Assembly (NCBI RefSeq): GCF_963678635.1
Contig: NC_087068.1
Location: 46,951,785-47,015,784, forward strand
DNA length: 64,000 bases
Direction of reading: 5' to 3'
Source: Symsagittifera roscoffensis
Lineage: Eukaryota > Xenacoelomorpha > Acoela > Convolutidae
Below the pieces are notes generated by a model, which worked only from the letters and a program-made list of their open reading frames with translations, was not told the origin of the DNA and ran no database searches. Of this stretch, positions 11,400 to 23,275 are shown piece after piece; the first letter of the stretch is position 1, and each line of letters begins with the position of its first letter. The translations under genes were made by a program, and so were the position numbers.

Positions 11400-11823
11400 C
11401 ATTGTTGTCAACAGCTGAGTTAGAATTTCAACGAGCCTCCTCGATGAAAGCGTCAACAATTTTTCAACCTATCAACAGTCATTTCCTCGATTGTATTTCA
11501 AAATATCCCTCGAACTACAGGGTGTTTTTAAAACATGTGTTTGTAAACCAACTCTATTTTCAACAGTATTTATAATATCGGAGCCTTTCTGATTGCTATA
11601 GACAGTTAAAAGTTGCCAATCTGACGGTACATTTGATTAAGTTGGATGATTTTTTTTTGTTCAAGCTCATAAAATAAGGCAACCGCATAAAGTTTTTAAA
11701 AAACCTGCAATTTTTCAAGTCGTTTTGTTTAAATTGGGTTAAATTTAGACAAAAACAAGATGATGATGCTAGAATTTAACCTGAATCTTATGATTGTTTT
11801 TGCAAAGTTAGGAACCAAAACGA
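11400..11823. other. Intergenic, nothing recognised
   Basis: A 61-codon plus-strand frame starting at 11390 straddles the HER truncation point and is not convincing as a gene. Confidence 0.35.
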
Positions 11824-12538
11824 AACAAGACTGCTCGTATCAGGCCGACGCCTTTTAGGGTTTATGGAGCAGTAATAACATAGAAAAATTAAATGTAATA
11901 AAATAAAATGAAATTTTTTCTCATAAATTTTAGATTTTTTTGTGAAAATCATCCCCCACACGCCTTTTTTTGTAAAAATTATCCCCCTACACGCTCTATA
12001 AACCTTCAGAGCGAAGCCTTGAATGTTCTGATTGCCTTTTAAGGTTTATGGAGTAGTAATAACATTAAAAAAAAATTAAATTTAAGTAAAAATAATGAAT
12101 GTTTTCCTTCTAAAATTTGAGATTTTTTGTTTAAATCACCCCCCCCCCCCCAAACACCAACACGTCAAATGTAGTACAAAAAGATAGATTTGCTTCTTGT
12201 AACAAATGAACTATGGCAAATAAGCTTCGTTTAACCAATTTGGAACGATTTTTAAGATGGATTAAATTTTCCGCATACGCGTTAATAGCGCGAAAAATAA
12301 CGCGCGTAATTGTCCCAAATTGGCCAAAATGGCAATCTTTAAAACCCCAAAACTTTAGAAAAAATGATAACAGGTACAAATCTTTTCAAATTTAAGCTCA
12401 AAACAACAAAACCTTTCGAATGATATAAAAAACTTCCGTCAAAAATGGCTAGTTAAAAAGTCGAAATTTGCCTGAAGAAAAAAAACCACCACCCCGAATA
12501 CAAATACTCCTTTACTTTTGTATCGAAAGTCGGAACAA
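11824..12538 (-). mobile_element. HER repeat, reverse copy with a duplicated end
   Basis: Runs from AACAAGACTGCTCG to GTCGGAACAA. The first ~180 bp (terminal hairpin region, GGAGCAGTAATAACAT, CCCCCACACGC) appears twice in succession, the second time from about 12000. The second unit contains a C13 run at 12139-12151. The terminal stem is decayed in both (CAGGCCGACGCCTT; CAGAGCGAAGCCTTGA). Confidence 0.75.
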
Positions 12539-13049
12539 TAATTGAAAGGGCGCACTTTATTTAATTCAAAGTTAACCAAACAAAAGAGTCAGTTGACGTT
12601 GAACCCAATGAAAGGAGTCATTTTAAGGATTTCCTTGTTGGTCTAAACTTTTCAAAAAAACCTCCTGAATTGTCCTCACTACTTGTGTTCTCAATTCAAC
12701 CCAATTTGAGAAAAACAAAATCAAAAAATTCAGCTCCAATACATTTATCCATTTGGTATACATCCCAAGTATATGCGCCTGTTCATCTCGAACTGCTGTA
12801 GAAATGCAAATTGTCATCTAAATGTGGCAGTTTTTAACTGCCTTTAGCAAAAGAATGGCTTATAGTGGTATAATTATCGGTGAAATGAGAGATGACTGAT
12901 AAAAGGCTTATTTTGAAATCTCCTTGTATATGCCATAAATAACTCATTATTAAAGAGTTTAATTTAATTTCTGTTTTTTTTTTAAATTAAAACGACTTTG
13001 TTGTAAAATAATGTTAGGAGAGTTGAAATCAAAAGACAAGAAACATATT

Positions 13050-13187
13050 GGATCTACTTAAAATCTCCTCTTTCAAGAAGGGTTAATTGTTAAGTAGATT
13101 AAAAGAGTAGAATTTTCGACCAATCAGAATGCCGCAAAATTAGAATGCTTAATACAAGCTCTATAGCTCTAGTGCTAATTTACTGTA
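13050..13187. repeat. Dispersed repeat (partner 9035-9170)
   Basis: Diverged second copy of the 9035-9170 block. In both cases the block lies a few hundred bases to the right of a HER copy. Confidence 0.55.
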
Positions 13188-14515
13188 TTGGAGTGGAGGT
13201 GGGTATTCCTTAGTAGTGTAAAACAAAGGGGGTGAGGCAGGGGCGGATATAGGGTTGTCTTGAAGGGCTGTCTTGAGGGGCTGACTTTCAAAAAAAAGAG
13301 AATTTTGTGGACCTTTACTTTCTCAAATTAGACAAAATTTTCCGCGCCGCATGCAAATTTAAAAAAAAAACAGGCCAAAAAAGGCGTTCAAAGTTAGTAT
13401 ATTTTGGCGCCAAAGGCTCCTTTAGCAAAAATTTTAGAGTTAGTCAGCCAAAATGAATATCTCAAAATAGTACATAGGGGAGACCCTTTGGGTTGGCAGA
13501 GGGTCGAATTCCTGAAGGGGTCGAATTCCTCAATTTTCATGAACGTTTTTTTGCATAAAATGTCTATGTTAGGTGCTTTTTTCAATACTGAATTGTATTT
13601 TTCAATTCATGTTTGGATGCATCATTTCAAGCCCAAGACACAAAAGCTCATGCAAAACTGGGGAAAACACTTTTGGAGTGATTATTAGAATAACTATCTT
13701 GAAACACAGAAAAAGCGCTACCTTAATACTTGCGGTATTCTAGAATACGCTATGCACTCACATGCTCACTTTTGGTAAAATGTTAATTCTTTTTCGCTAA
13801 ACTCAATTTTGCTTTGCAATAGTTTTTTTTAAACGGACTTGTTCCTTTGATCACAGAATTTCCATGAAGAAAAACTAAGAATTGTACGTGCAATTGCTTT
13901 CTTTGCACTTTTCCACAAACTAATTTATTTTAAGAACGTAAGCTAGCCAAAAAGCTATTTATGTGATTGGTCATAATAAAAAAGATTCTCACGTGCGGTG
14001 CTCGATGTGTTCTGTGTTTCAACCCTCTCTTTCTCTTCCAAAGTAGTTAGAGGGCGTCCCTGAGCATCCGGGAGCGAATTGATATCGGTTGTTATGGAGG
14101 GGGGGGGGGGATGTTTTGTTCTCATTTCTGGTCTATGTTCTTTCCATATTAACAACATTCTATGTTCTAATTTTCAAAACAGAGACATACTCTTGGGCTT
14201 ACTACCATGGTTGAGGTCCGCATTACATCTATTTTTGGAGTTTGCCGATTGCACCAATGTTAAATCCGCAGCCAAAAATCCATAGCCTGGATAGTGTTTG
14301 CAGTATCCGTGTCGCCATGGTCGAAAAGTAAGTCAAGACTATGTCAAAAAATTTAGCGCGTTATCAATTACAGAAGTCAAACTCTTATCTACGGCCTCCA
14401 GGCTAGCCATTATGGTTGAAAAATAAGTCGCGGCGTCTTCGAAAATCAAGTCGAAGCCGGGGCTGATTTAGCCCCCCCCCCCCCACCCGCGCCTCAGGGA
14501 CTTGACCTCCTCAAC
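13188..14515. other. Intergenic with G12 and C13 runs
   Basis: Contains G12 at 14099-14110 and C13 at 14472-14484. A 94-codon plus-strand frame (13404-13688) has no recognisable domain. No RNA gene seen. Confidence 0.4.
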
Positions 14516-14683
14516 AACCAAAGGGTAACCCTTTCTATTATTTTATGAAATGCATGTTGGGTCAAAAAACCCTTAAATTTTTCTAAAAGTGGCTACACCA
14601 GCCAAAGGGTACCCCTTTCTACTATTTTATGAAATCCGTGTTGAGCCAAAAAACCCTTAAATTTTTCTAAAAGTGGCTGCGGC
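14516..14683. repeat. Tandem duplication of an 84-bp unit
   Basis: Two adjacent units, offset 84 bp, each running from CCAAAGGGTA to TTCTAAAAGTGGCT with a few substitutions. Confidence 0.85.
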
Positions 14684-15549
14684 GCTAATATATACTAATT
14701 TTGAAGGCAAACGCGCGCTGAACAAACGTAATTTTCTAAAAAGTGTCCAAAAACAGCGTTTTTGACCTGTTTTATCAAAAATTTATCTGCGGTGCTGCAA
14801 CTTTTGTTCAAAATACGTTGAACAAAATTAGAAAATGGATAGGGTTCTGGGAGTTCTTGGAAAATCAGTTTGTTCCAACTTGAAAAAAGGTCAACAAAAT
14901 TTTTGAAGCATTTTGAAGATCCGCCCTCCCCTCTCGATAAAATCCTAGATCCGACCGTGATTCGCAGGATAGTTAAAAAACAAATCGAGACGGCCAAAAC
15001 AAACAATTTTTGCTGAAAAAAGGTCGGAAACCCTTATCGCGGTTAATTTTTCTTCGATGGCGCCGGTCGCAGACACATTATCTCGGTCTGCAGAGTTTGG
15101 AATCAACAAACTTCGGTCGAAGTGTTTGAAAATACCCAATTTTGGTTGCGATATGTCTAAATTTATCATAGATAGCAAATAAACTCTAAACTGTTTTGGC
15201 ATTTTGTAAGGTAACTAAGAGTCCAAATCTTCAGAAATGTGTGTGATGGTTGAATTTGATTCTTCTGAAAGTTTGAAAAGTACGTCAAGTTTTTCTACAA
15301 CTTTCTGACGAATCTACAAGATCTCAGAAGATATTCAAAAAAAAATTGAATTATTTTTATTTCACAATCATTTCAAAGAAAATCAATGAGCAAACATATT
15401 ATCAAGTACTCTGAAACACATAAAATTAATATATTTTTTTTTGTCCATAAAAATATTTCCGATACTAAAAACTAGGAATTGATCAGCAAATGAGCGAGAT
15501 CAAGCGAGCTACTGTAATGCTACTGCAATGAGAGAAGTTGGTAAGCAAA
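14684..15549. other. Intergenic, nothing certain
   Basis: Minus-strand frames of 103 and 85 codons overlap here without known domains. About 14905-14955 (minus strand) resembles the GGATCTAGGATTTT repeat seen at 56750 and 60790. Confidence 0.35.
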
Positions 15550-16047
15550 AACGAAACTGCTTGTATCAGGGCAAAGCCCTGATTGTTCTGACTGCCTTCT
15601 AAGCTCTACGGAGCAGTAACAACATGAAAAAATTAAACATAATGAAATCAAGCGAAATTTTTGTTCTTAATTTGAGATTTTTTGTAAAGTACAAAAAGAT
15701 AGATTTCGCTCATATTAACAAGTCAAGGAAGGTAAACAAGCTTTCTTAAACCAATTTGAAACAATTTCTAGGACGGATTATTTCTCCGCTTACGCGTTAA
15801 TAGCACGAAATATATCGCTGTTTAATTGTCCCAAACTGACAAAAAGAGCAACTTTTAAGCACCCATAACCTTAGGAAATATAATCACAGGTGAAATATCT
15901 TTTCAAATTTAAGCTTAAGACAACACTATCTTTTGACTGATACAAAAACATCCCCTAAATGGCTAGTTAAAATGTCGAATTTGTGTGGAGAAAAAAAACA
16001 ACCCGAGCACACAAATTCCGTTATTATCATTACGAAAGTCGGGACAA
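15550..16047 (-). mobile_element. HER repeat, reverse copy
   Basis: Full-length reverse copy. The terminal stem CAGGGC/GCCCTG is intact with loop AAA. The opposite terminus is decayed (CATTACGAAAGTCGGGAC), so only one end hairpin can form. Central palindrome partly degraded. Confidence 0.8.
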
Positions 16048-19001
16048 AAACCAAATGTGAGTATTCTGAGAAAATGCTTTTTTGTTTCTTAAACAGTTGC
16101 AATTTCAGGCGTTACCAAATGGCCAGTAGTTATTTTTTATTACGTTGATAGAGATGGACTAGTGTAAAAATTTTCAAAAAAAAAAGTTTTTAATTTTTTG
16201 AAACTGTTGGCTCAATTACTGAAAACGATTAGCTTCACGAGGAAAATGAAAAAGATGTGAAGTTCCCGAAAATTTATACGTTTATTTGAGTTTAAAACTT
16301 TTTGCTGAAACCAGAGATAGGTATTCAGAAATAACTTAAGTCTTATTTTTCTCTAAGTGAACACTGCGGTTTTAAGATGTTTTTTTTTGTCTAATATCAT
16401 TCAAAAGATTCATTGTCAGTTTTCCATTTTCAACATTTTCTTATATTGAAATGTTGATTTTATTTTTTTAATTTTTCTTTTTAGTTCAAGAACATTAATA
16501 GCAAGGTGTCATCTTTCATCAGATTAGATTTACGGCACATTTCTTCTTCTATGCATTGTATCGCTTTGTTTGTTTTCATTTTCTTAACATCCGTTTCTTT
16601 TATTGTTTTTTTGCTCAAGCATTGTTGGCTTAGTGGAAGCTCGTTTATTGATACTAAAAGCCTATGTAATGCAAGTCGTTGTTTTTCTCGACAGTGTTTC
16701 TGAAATTGAATACTTTTCTGTCAATAAACTGTTTTCAAATTTTTACAGTGTTTTTGATAGAGTTAGCTCCCCCCTGTTTTATTTTCGCTAGCTTGCAATG
16801 TTTCCATCCGCGTGTAACGCAAGTGAGACAAGGTTTGCTTAGTCTTTGTGTAAAAACGTCTCAATTTTTTTTGAATATATTTTGTGAAAATTCTGTTCTT
16901 GTAATTGAGCAAAAAACAGCCTCCGAGTTGTTGTCATGTCAAAAAATTGTTACTTATTACACCTATTGAAAGTATTCTCAAACTTATTTTAAACATTTTA
17001 TCTTTTTTTTTGGTGACCATCAGTTTAAAATAAGTTTTGAGCAATCAATCAATTTAGGCTAATAAAGTTTTTTGAAAACCATATGGAAAACTATCTATCA
17101 AAAGCAATTCTCAATCTGTTAGTCTTGATTGCGTGAAATTGTTTTGAAAATGATAATCAAAACAAATTCAAATTTGTTGATCAAAAACCTTAAATAGAGA
17201 CTGCTCGGTTTTTGTTAAGATCTTCATCTCATTTCTGTAATTGATTCCTATTTTTTTTTCAAACCGCAATCGTGATAATTGTTTTTTTTGCACGTTTTAG
17301 ATCAAAAATTGATGAGTAATAGGGAATTTATTTTTTCTGATATGTGATCAATTTGGTGAAAAAAATTGTCGGATTTGTTTGTTTAAAATTGTATTTCAAT
17401 TGATGATCATCATGAAAAATTGAAATGTTTCACCTTCAACAAATGAGTTTTTGGTTTCGCGCACAATTTTGTAGATTATTGATTTCATTTTTTGTTTTTT
17501 GATTCCTCTTTGCTTTGAGGTTCATTATCATCAGAAATATTTTAACCTGATGATTGAATAGCCTTGCTTATACTTTTCTTGATTGTTGACTGTGTTATCT
17601 ATTATAATCAGAATGAGCTTAAACTGAAATTTTTATACCCTTTAATTAAAACCAAAATTTTTTTTTTTAAATCTTAGAAAAACTTCAAGAAATTTGCCAA
17701 AGGGGGAGGCAAAAATCTTTTAAGCATTGTAATGTTAAGCCACCTGTGGTGCCTAATAACAAAAATCCACCCCTACACAGGAGTATTTCGATGGGTAAGC
17801 AGTCACAATTTTGTGCGTAGAAACGTGCCCCATCATCCCAGCCCCCCCTCCTGGTAAAAGAGAAAATTCACTACTCATGGAGCATTTGCACTTTTTTGTG
17901 AAGTGAGGTGCTATTTGATGATCCTTGATTTAATAATCGACAAAGACGAAACAGAGATTGAGGAAAATTGAATTGTTAATCAGAAAAACAATAAAAGATA
18001 ATAATTGTATTATTAGACAAATTTACAATTCTAAGGACATCTTTGATTTTGGTTTGTTTTATTTACAGAATGGACAGATTATTACAAGGAGTTTGGATTT
18101 TGATCCAAATACTTTCTTTTCATTTCAAAATTAAAAACTGTTCTGTTCTTTCTTATTTGTTCACACGCAGTTCATCAGGAATTGGTTGAAATTAAGGTCA
18201 TCTTATTCAGCATTCATTTTGGAGGCCGTTTTTTTAGTGAGACGTTTTGGAATCCTGTTTTTTACGTCATTGTTCACGAGATTTCCTGAAACCAAAAATT
18301 GAAATTTAGTCAAGGCTTGTCAGATTAAAGATTATTTTGACATGTTGATGTTGGTTAGCACTAAAATGACACTAAATTGACACGAACCAGACATGAAAAA
18401 GGGCATGTGAATAAGTTTATAAGTGTTACACAAACCTACCTAACCTTTTATAAAGAAATCCCAGGTCAAAATATCGTCCTCTAAGCTTCCGGAAAATTAT
18501 GTTTAATAACAATTTGGCCCTCACGTAAATTAAGACGTGACTGCCGAGTTACTTGAGAATTAAATTAGCTAAAATTACCTCAATCTAACGGCGACGGCGC
18601 TAATTCGAAGTTCATTTAAAAATGTAATTGCTTTCGCGTCCTGAAAAAGCGGTCACAAATCGTCGTATTCGTTGATAACCCGTCCCCGACCCCGTCTCTG
18701 TCTCCGGGTGAGTATGTTCTGGGCTGGGATGGGCCGGGGGAGGGGCTGTGATTTTACTTATTTGCCAAGGTGCATCTTACACCATGAAAACCGAGAATTA
18801 AATATGTAATTAATTGACCCTTTTTATTGCTCTATCATAGATAGCTCTATTGCTATTTTGTGTTTTTTTTACTTAGAATATTTTCAGAAATTGAAAGAAA
18901 AAAATTCTTAGTAGGGCTTGTATCTCCGATTAAGTTACAAAAAAAACAAGAATTTCTTTTTTAATTATCGGAAAATTCCGATTATTTTGCCCTTGTAATG
19001 T
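16048..19001. other. Long AT-rich intergenic stretch
   Basis: No convincing gene. Overlapping hydrophobic plus-strand frames at 16506-16969 read as T-rich sequence rather than a membrane protein. A GC-richer patch at about 18650-18750 ends in a donor-like GTGAGT but has no credible acceptor or homology. Confidence 0.4.
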
Positions 19002-19228
19002 TGAAAAATTTCACAAAAAAAAAGTTGACAAGTGAATCAGATTGCAGCTTAAATCTTCGCTTAAAGATGCCTGATTCGCCGTATAAATTAATTTTCTTAC
19101 CCTGTTAGACGTTAGATTCTTAAAAGGTAAAAATTTTGGTTTTACGGCGAATCAGGCGTCTTAAAGCGAAGATTTAAGCTGGAAACTGATTCAGTAGTCA
19201 ACTTTTTTTGTGAAATTTTTAAAAAGGA
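19002..19228. repeat. Long hairpin (inverted repeat, ~85-bp arms)
   Basis: Arms at about 19005-19085 and 19140-19225 are near-complementary, sharing AAATCTTCGCTTAA, GCCTGATTCGCCGTA and AAAAAGTTGAC landmarks around a ~55-bp spacer. Typical of a MITE-like foldback; target duplication not determined. Confidence 0.8.
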
Positions 19229-19977
19229 AAAGGACAAACTCGGAGTTAGAAAGGTGTTTGGTGGTTGACCGACCTCTCGAATTCCTTGCCAAGATCTTGA
19301 AGATTCTCCTGAGGGTTTAATCGAAGAGAGCGGAGGTCCTTGAACCGTTGTTCTTACTTTTAAAATATATTCATTTGACCCAAAAATATAAAAGTTTGGC
19401 TCAGAATTTTGTAAGGCTGACAAAATTTCTTAAAATTTTGAATTGATCTTCAAAACTCTTGAATACTTCTTTAAGATTTTTCAAGATCTTCAATGATTTC
19501 CAAGAAAACTGAATTATCAGTTTAAAAGTTTGCAAATTATTTTTTTTTAGATTTAGCATGGATTCTAAAATACCAGTCAAAGAGAAAAACTATTCATTGA
19601 CCGGAGTTTAATGAATATCTTGACTCCGGCGACCAAATCCTTTTAAACTCGCTTTATATTTAATTTTGAATTGATTTAACTAAGATGATATGAATCCAGA
19701 TAAAAAGATAGTACAGGTAAAAACTTCTTTTTCAGTTTCCATAACAAAAAATACTACTCTACTACTACAGATATGATTTTTTTGCTTCACCTGTTGGTTT
19801 CTTTGCCCCCCGTTGCCGCCCCAGTCGAGTCTGGGCAGGGTGGACTGTGTTTCGGGTGCTTCTTTTTAAACTCGGCTCTATCGCCCAACACTAACACAAC
19901 AGACCAATTTGTTTAAAAAACTTTGGGATATCTTGAACTATTTCCCCTTTTGCAATTGGGGCAAGGTGGTTCGCTAC
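19229..19977. other. Intergenic, nothing recognised
   Basis: The minus-strand 93-codon frame (19142-19423) starts inside the hairpin region and shows no domain. Confidence 0.35.
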
Positions 19978-20260
19978 TAGGCACGGGGCAGTACAACTGT
20001 GCCGAAGTACAACAGTGCCGAAAAAGAAAAAGTGTTCAACAGTGCCGAAAATTGATGATTTTTGGCACTGTTGAACAATAAAATTGTTTTCGGCACTGTA
20101 GTACTTCGGCACTGTTGTGCTGCCCTTAGAGGGGCGTTGAACAGTGCCGAAGAACAAGAGTGCCGAAAATAAATTATAGTTCAACAGTGCCGAAAATCAT
20201 CAATCTGGTCACTGTTGAACACTTTTTCATTTTCGGCTCTGTTGAACGCCCCCCTAGGCA
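19978..20260. repeat. Bidirectional cluster of an ACAGTGCCGAA motif
   Basis: About eleven copies or near copies of CAGTGCCGAA or TTCGGCACTG in ~270 bp, in blocks of opposite orientation. Most are preceded by GTTCAA or followed by its complement. The edges carry complementary CTAGGCAC-like and G/C-rich pieces. The 97- and 70-codon frames here are by-products of the repeats. Confidence 0.85.
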
Positions 20261-21316
20261 CAAACCAAATTCCAAATTCGCATTTGCCGAACTGTTAAAT
20301 TATTTCATTATAGGGTTCTATCATTTCCAATTTCATTTCGTTTCTAGGCGCCAAAGAAGGGAGAATATTTAAAGAGATCTAGTTTTTTCTATTTTTTTAA
20401 AATTACAAATCAAGTTGAGCTGATTATCGAAAAGCATGAAAAATTGGCTTAAGATGAGAAAAACTTGAGATGAGGCTTATTTTTTAAAATATTTTTAATA
20501 TTACTATATTTATCGAAAAATCATTAAAAGTTGTAATTTAGTTTTTGTAATATGTTCAAAATGTTCAAGAATTGTGCGGCAAGTAAATATTTAAGTAATT
20601 GCAGTTCTTTGAGACACCGAAAATGTCGCCAAATTCTCTAGCAGGATGGTAATATCAACGAAAAAATAACTTAACAGTTCACATGTTTGTCTTCTTTTAT
20701 TTTGCGACGTGATCAAATGAATGATTAGTGATTTTTGCGACATGAAGACTTACATGAAGTATAAAACAGCTCGCAATCGTAACAGAGTTTCCATTCGGTA
20801 GATCTACAAGGGTAAAAACAACATCGATACAAAAACACCGTAAATTTCTGTTATTCTTAATCGAAAGCATTGGATCAAGTAAAAATGAAAGAAGGAAAGG
20901 ACCAAGGAGGATGTAAACTTGGTGCAAATTATTCAATGAGTAATTTTTAATAGTTTTTATTGACCCAACTCTGAGAAAAGCGGTTAAATTGTTCGCTGCA
21001 ATTTCTTCATGCTAATTCGAGCAAAAGTCAAAATTTTCTAAAATTGCTAAGCTTTTTTTTAATCGAATTATCAATTTCTGACAAAATATGGCAGGCTATA
21101 TATGATGTCTTGAAAGATAAAGTACACCACACCTTTTAATTGAAACTTGGATTTCTTTTGATTTTTCTGAATTTATGACGCTTTGGAATAATTAGATTCG
21201 GTTTTTTGGATCTTGTTCACTATCCCCCCTATGGTATCTTGTAACGAATCATCTTCCGCCCCCCCCCCACTATAAAAAAGAATTGAACAGTTAAGCATAT
21301 ACGAATTTTGTACCTT
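20261..21316. other. Intergenic, nothing recognised
   Basis: No domain, RNA gene or repeat family recognised apart from a C10 run at 21259-21268. Confidence 0.35.
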
Positions 21317-21384
21317 GTTAACTATTTCCCCCTTCCCCCTATTGCAATATTGCAATATTGGGGGGGGGGGGCGGAATAGTTAAC
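21317..21384. repeat. Palindrome with a C-rich arm facing a G12 arm
   Basis: Outer arms GTTAACTATT and AATAGTTAAC enclose a C-rich tract, a central TATTGCAATATTGCAATA and a G12 tract. The whole can fold as one stem. Confidence 0.8.
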
Positions 21385-22906
21385 TCGATCCGGTGTTTTT
21401 ATGCGCATTTTTTCCAATTTTCAAAACATCTTCAAGCAGAGAAAAATCCTGCTCAAAAATATTAAATTTATCAACCTATATACAGTTTTTACGTTGCGCT
21501 AACGCTGCTTGTTTTAGCCACTAGTTTTTTAAAACAGGAAAACATAGATTCATAGATTTTCGCAAGTTGCTGTTTAAAAATGCTCAGTAAAATATACCCC
21601 ACATACAGTTCAAAAAAGGCCAAAAAACTGAAACAGACCAAACAATGACGGATTTTTTCTTTAAAAAAATTATCAGTTCAAAAATCCTAACTAACTCCAA
21701 TTTTGATTTTTTCAAAATTACAAATAAAAACAGTTTGGTTTTTTTTAAAAAAAAAACTGGATTAAGAGGCACTATTTTTATTCTGCTGCGGAACCTGAAT
21801 TTCAATTCTTAGTTTGAAACATGTCAATTGCGTTTATCGCGCCAATTTTGTCCAACATGTATGTTTACAGTATTAATTTAAAGTAACCAGACAAAACGAA
21901 TAAAATTGAAACTTTTTTAATGCGTTTTTCTCAAATTGGGTTGAGATGAAACAAAAAATGAATGAAGTTAAAGTTGCTCAGAAATATTATGTTGCAATTT
22001 ATTTTAAAAATTTGTAAACCATCACTTTACCACAAAAGGGGGTCATTTTGGTTTCTTTTAGCGATTCAAGAATCACGCTTAAACTAGCAAGTCGATTGAT
22101 AAAAGGTTTATATCAAAAAGAGCCTCGTACCAAAAACAGATTCGTAGAGCCTCCAAATATCTATTATATGAGAGTATATGATTTGCTTGATAGCCAAAAA
22201 ATATCATTTTCACCAATGTTTTTTTACCTTTCTTTGATCTTTCTTTTCTGTGTAAGCAAGAAAATTTTTTATTCAAATTTTTGCTATTTTGAAATTGACA
22301 TTTGGAACTACGGCCCTAAAAACATTTAGAAAATTCCTTAACTAATACCTTGACAAAGACAGTTATAAGTCAAAATTGATTAAAGAATTAGTTTTCCGGA
22401 TTAGAATTTCGTGCATAAGTTGGACTTTGAGAAATGTTTAAAAAATTTCAGACAAAAAGGTATATCAAGTTCGGCAAAGTTGAACAGACGTTTTGGTGCC
22501 AATTCGGTAAACTCTAATTAAGCTTAGTTTATCATTTGAAGGCACTTCAAACCCCTTTTTACCCCCAAACAACCTGAATTTTGCCCCTTAAAGGTTTCGT
22601 TGTCTAAAAAAGGGTTTATTTAATCAAAATTACGCTAAAAATACCGAGTAAATTAATTAAAAAAATAAGATCAAAAGGAGCTTTTTACAAAGTCCATCCA
22701 AATTGTTGAAAAATGAAAGACCAGATAGATTGCTTCAATTCAATTTAGAGCAATTTTGTACAGTGCTGATTTAATTTAACCGGTTAATTTAAGCCATTTT
22801 TAATTAAATTGCCGAATCTGGAGTCAAAAAAAAGAAAAGAATACACGCAGAAGCATCGAATTTGTGCAACTGTGCTTCAAGTAGAAACATTTTGCGCAGA
22901 TATTTT
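21385..22906. other. Intergenic, nothing recognised
   Basis: Overlapping 93- and 65-codon frames at 22048-22329 and a 73-codon frame at 21584-21805 have no recognisable features. Confidence 0.35.
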
Positions 22907-23275
22907 GGCCAAAAACAATTCAGCCAATTTGAAATTCAGACAATTCAGCCAAAAATATACAGACAATTCAGCCTGAGACTATTCAACCAGTTTTATAAAG
23001 TGCTAGATTTGAAAGAAAAATTGGAATTGGAGCTATTTCTTGGTTAAAGGTCGCCGGTTGGCGCGCGACGCGCGCGCCGCCGCTTTGCGGCGATAACCGG
23101 CTCTAAATTCCGTATAGAGCCCTACCCTCTGTTGGCAAGATCGCAACACGTTGGCGCGACTGCGGCGGTTACTATTATTGGCTGAATTGTCTCTGGCTGA
23201 ATTGTCTGCATACTTTTGGCTGAATTTTGTAAATTTTAAATCGGCTGAATTGTCTTTGGCCGAATTGTCTGAACG
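22907..23275. repeat. Bidirectional cluster of a GACAATTCAGCC motif with a GC-rich core
   Basis: Left arm (about 22912-22975) has four forward copies of (GA)CAATTCAGCC. Right arm (about 23179-23272) has five copies of its complement GGCTGAATTGTC or close variants. Between them a GC-rich block (23053-23101) has arms GCCGGTT/AACCGGC enclosing a run of GCGC and a GCCGC/GCGGC hairpin, the richest GC patch in this region. Confidence 0.85.

Noticed and set aside
16506-16969. Hydrophobic plus-strand frames suggesting a membrane protein
   Set aside because: Three overlapping frames in T-rich sequence, all giving Phe/Leu/Ser-rich products; no conserved motif or splice context.
18650-18755. Small exon ending in CCGG followed by GTGAGT
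   Set aside because: Donor-like only; no acceptor, a stop just upstream, and no recognisable protein.
19891-20372. Frames of 97 and 70 codons with repeated KINYSSTVPK/FFGTV-like peptides
   Set aside because: They are translations of the palindromic ACAGTGCCGAA cluster, not genes.
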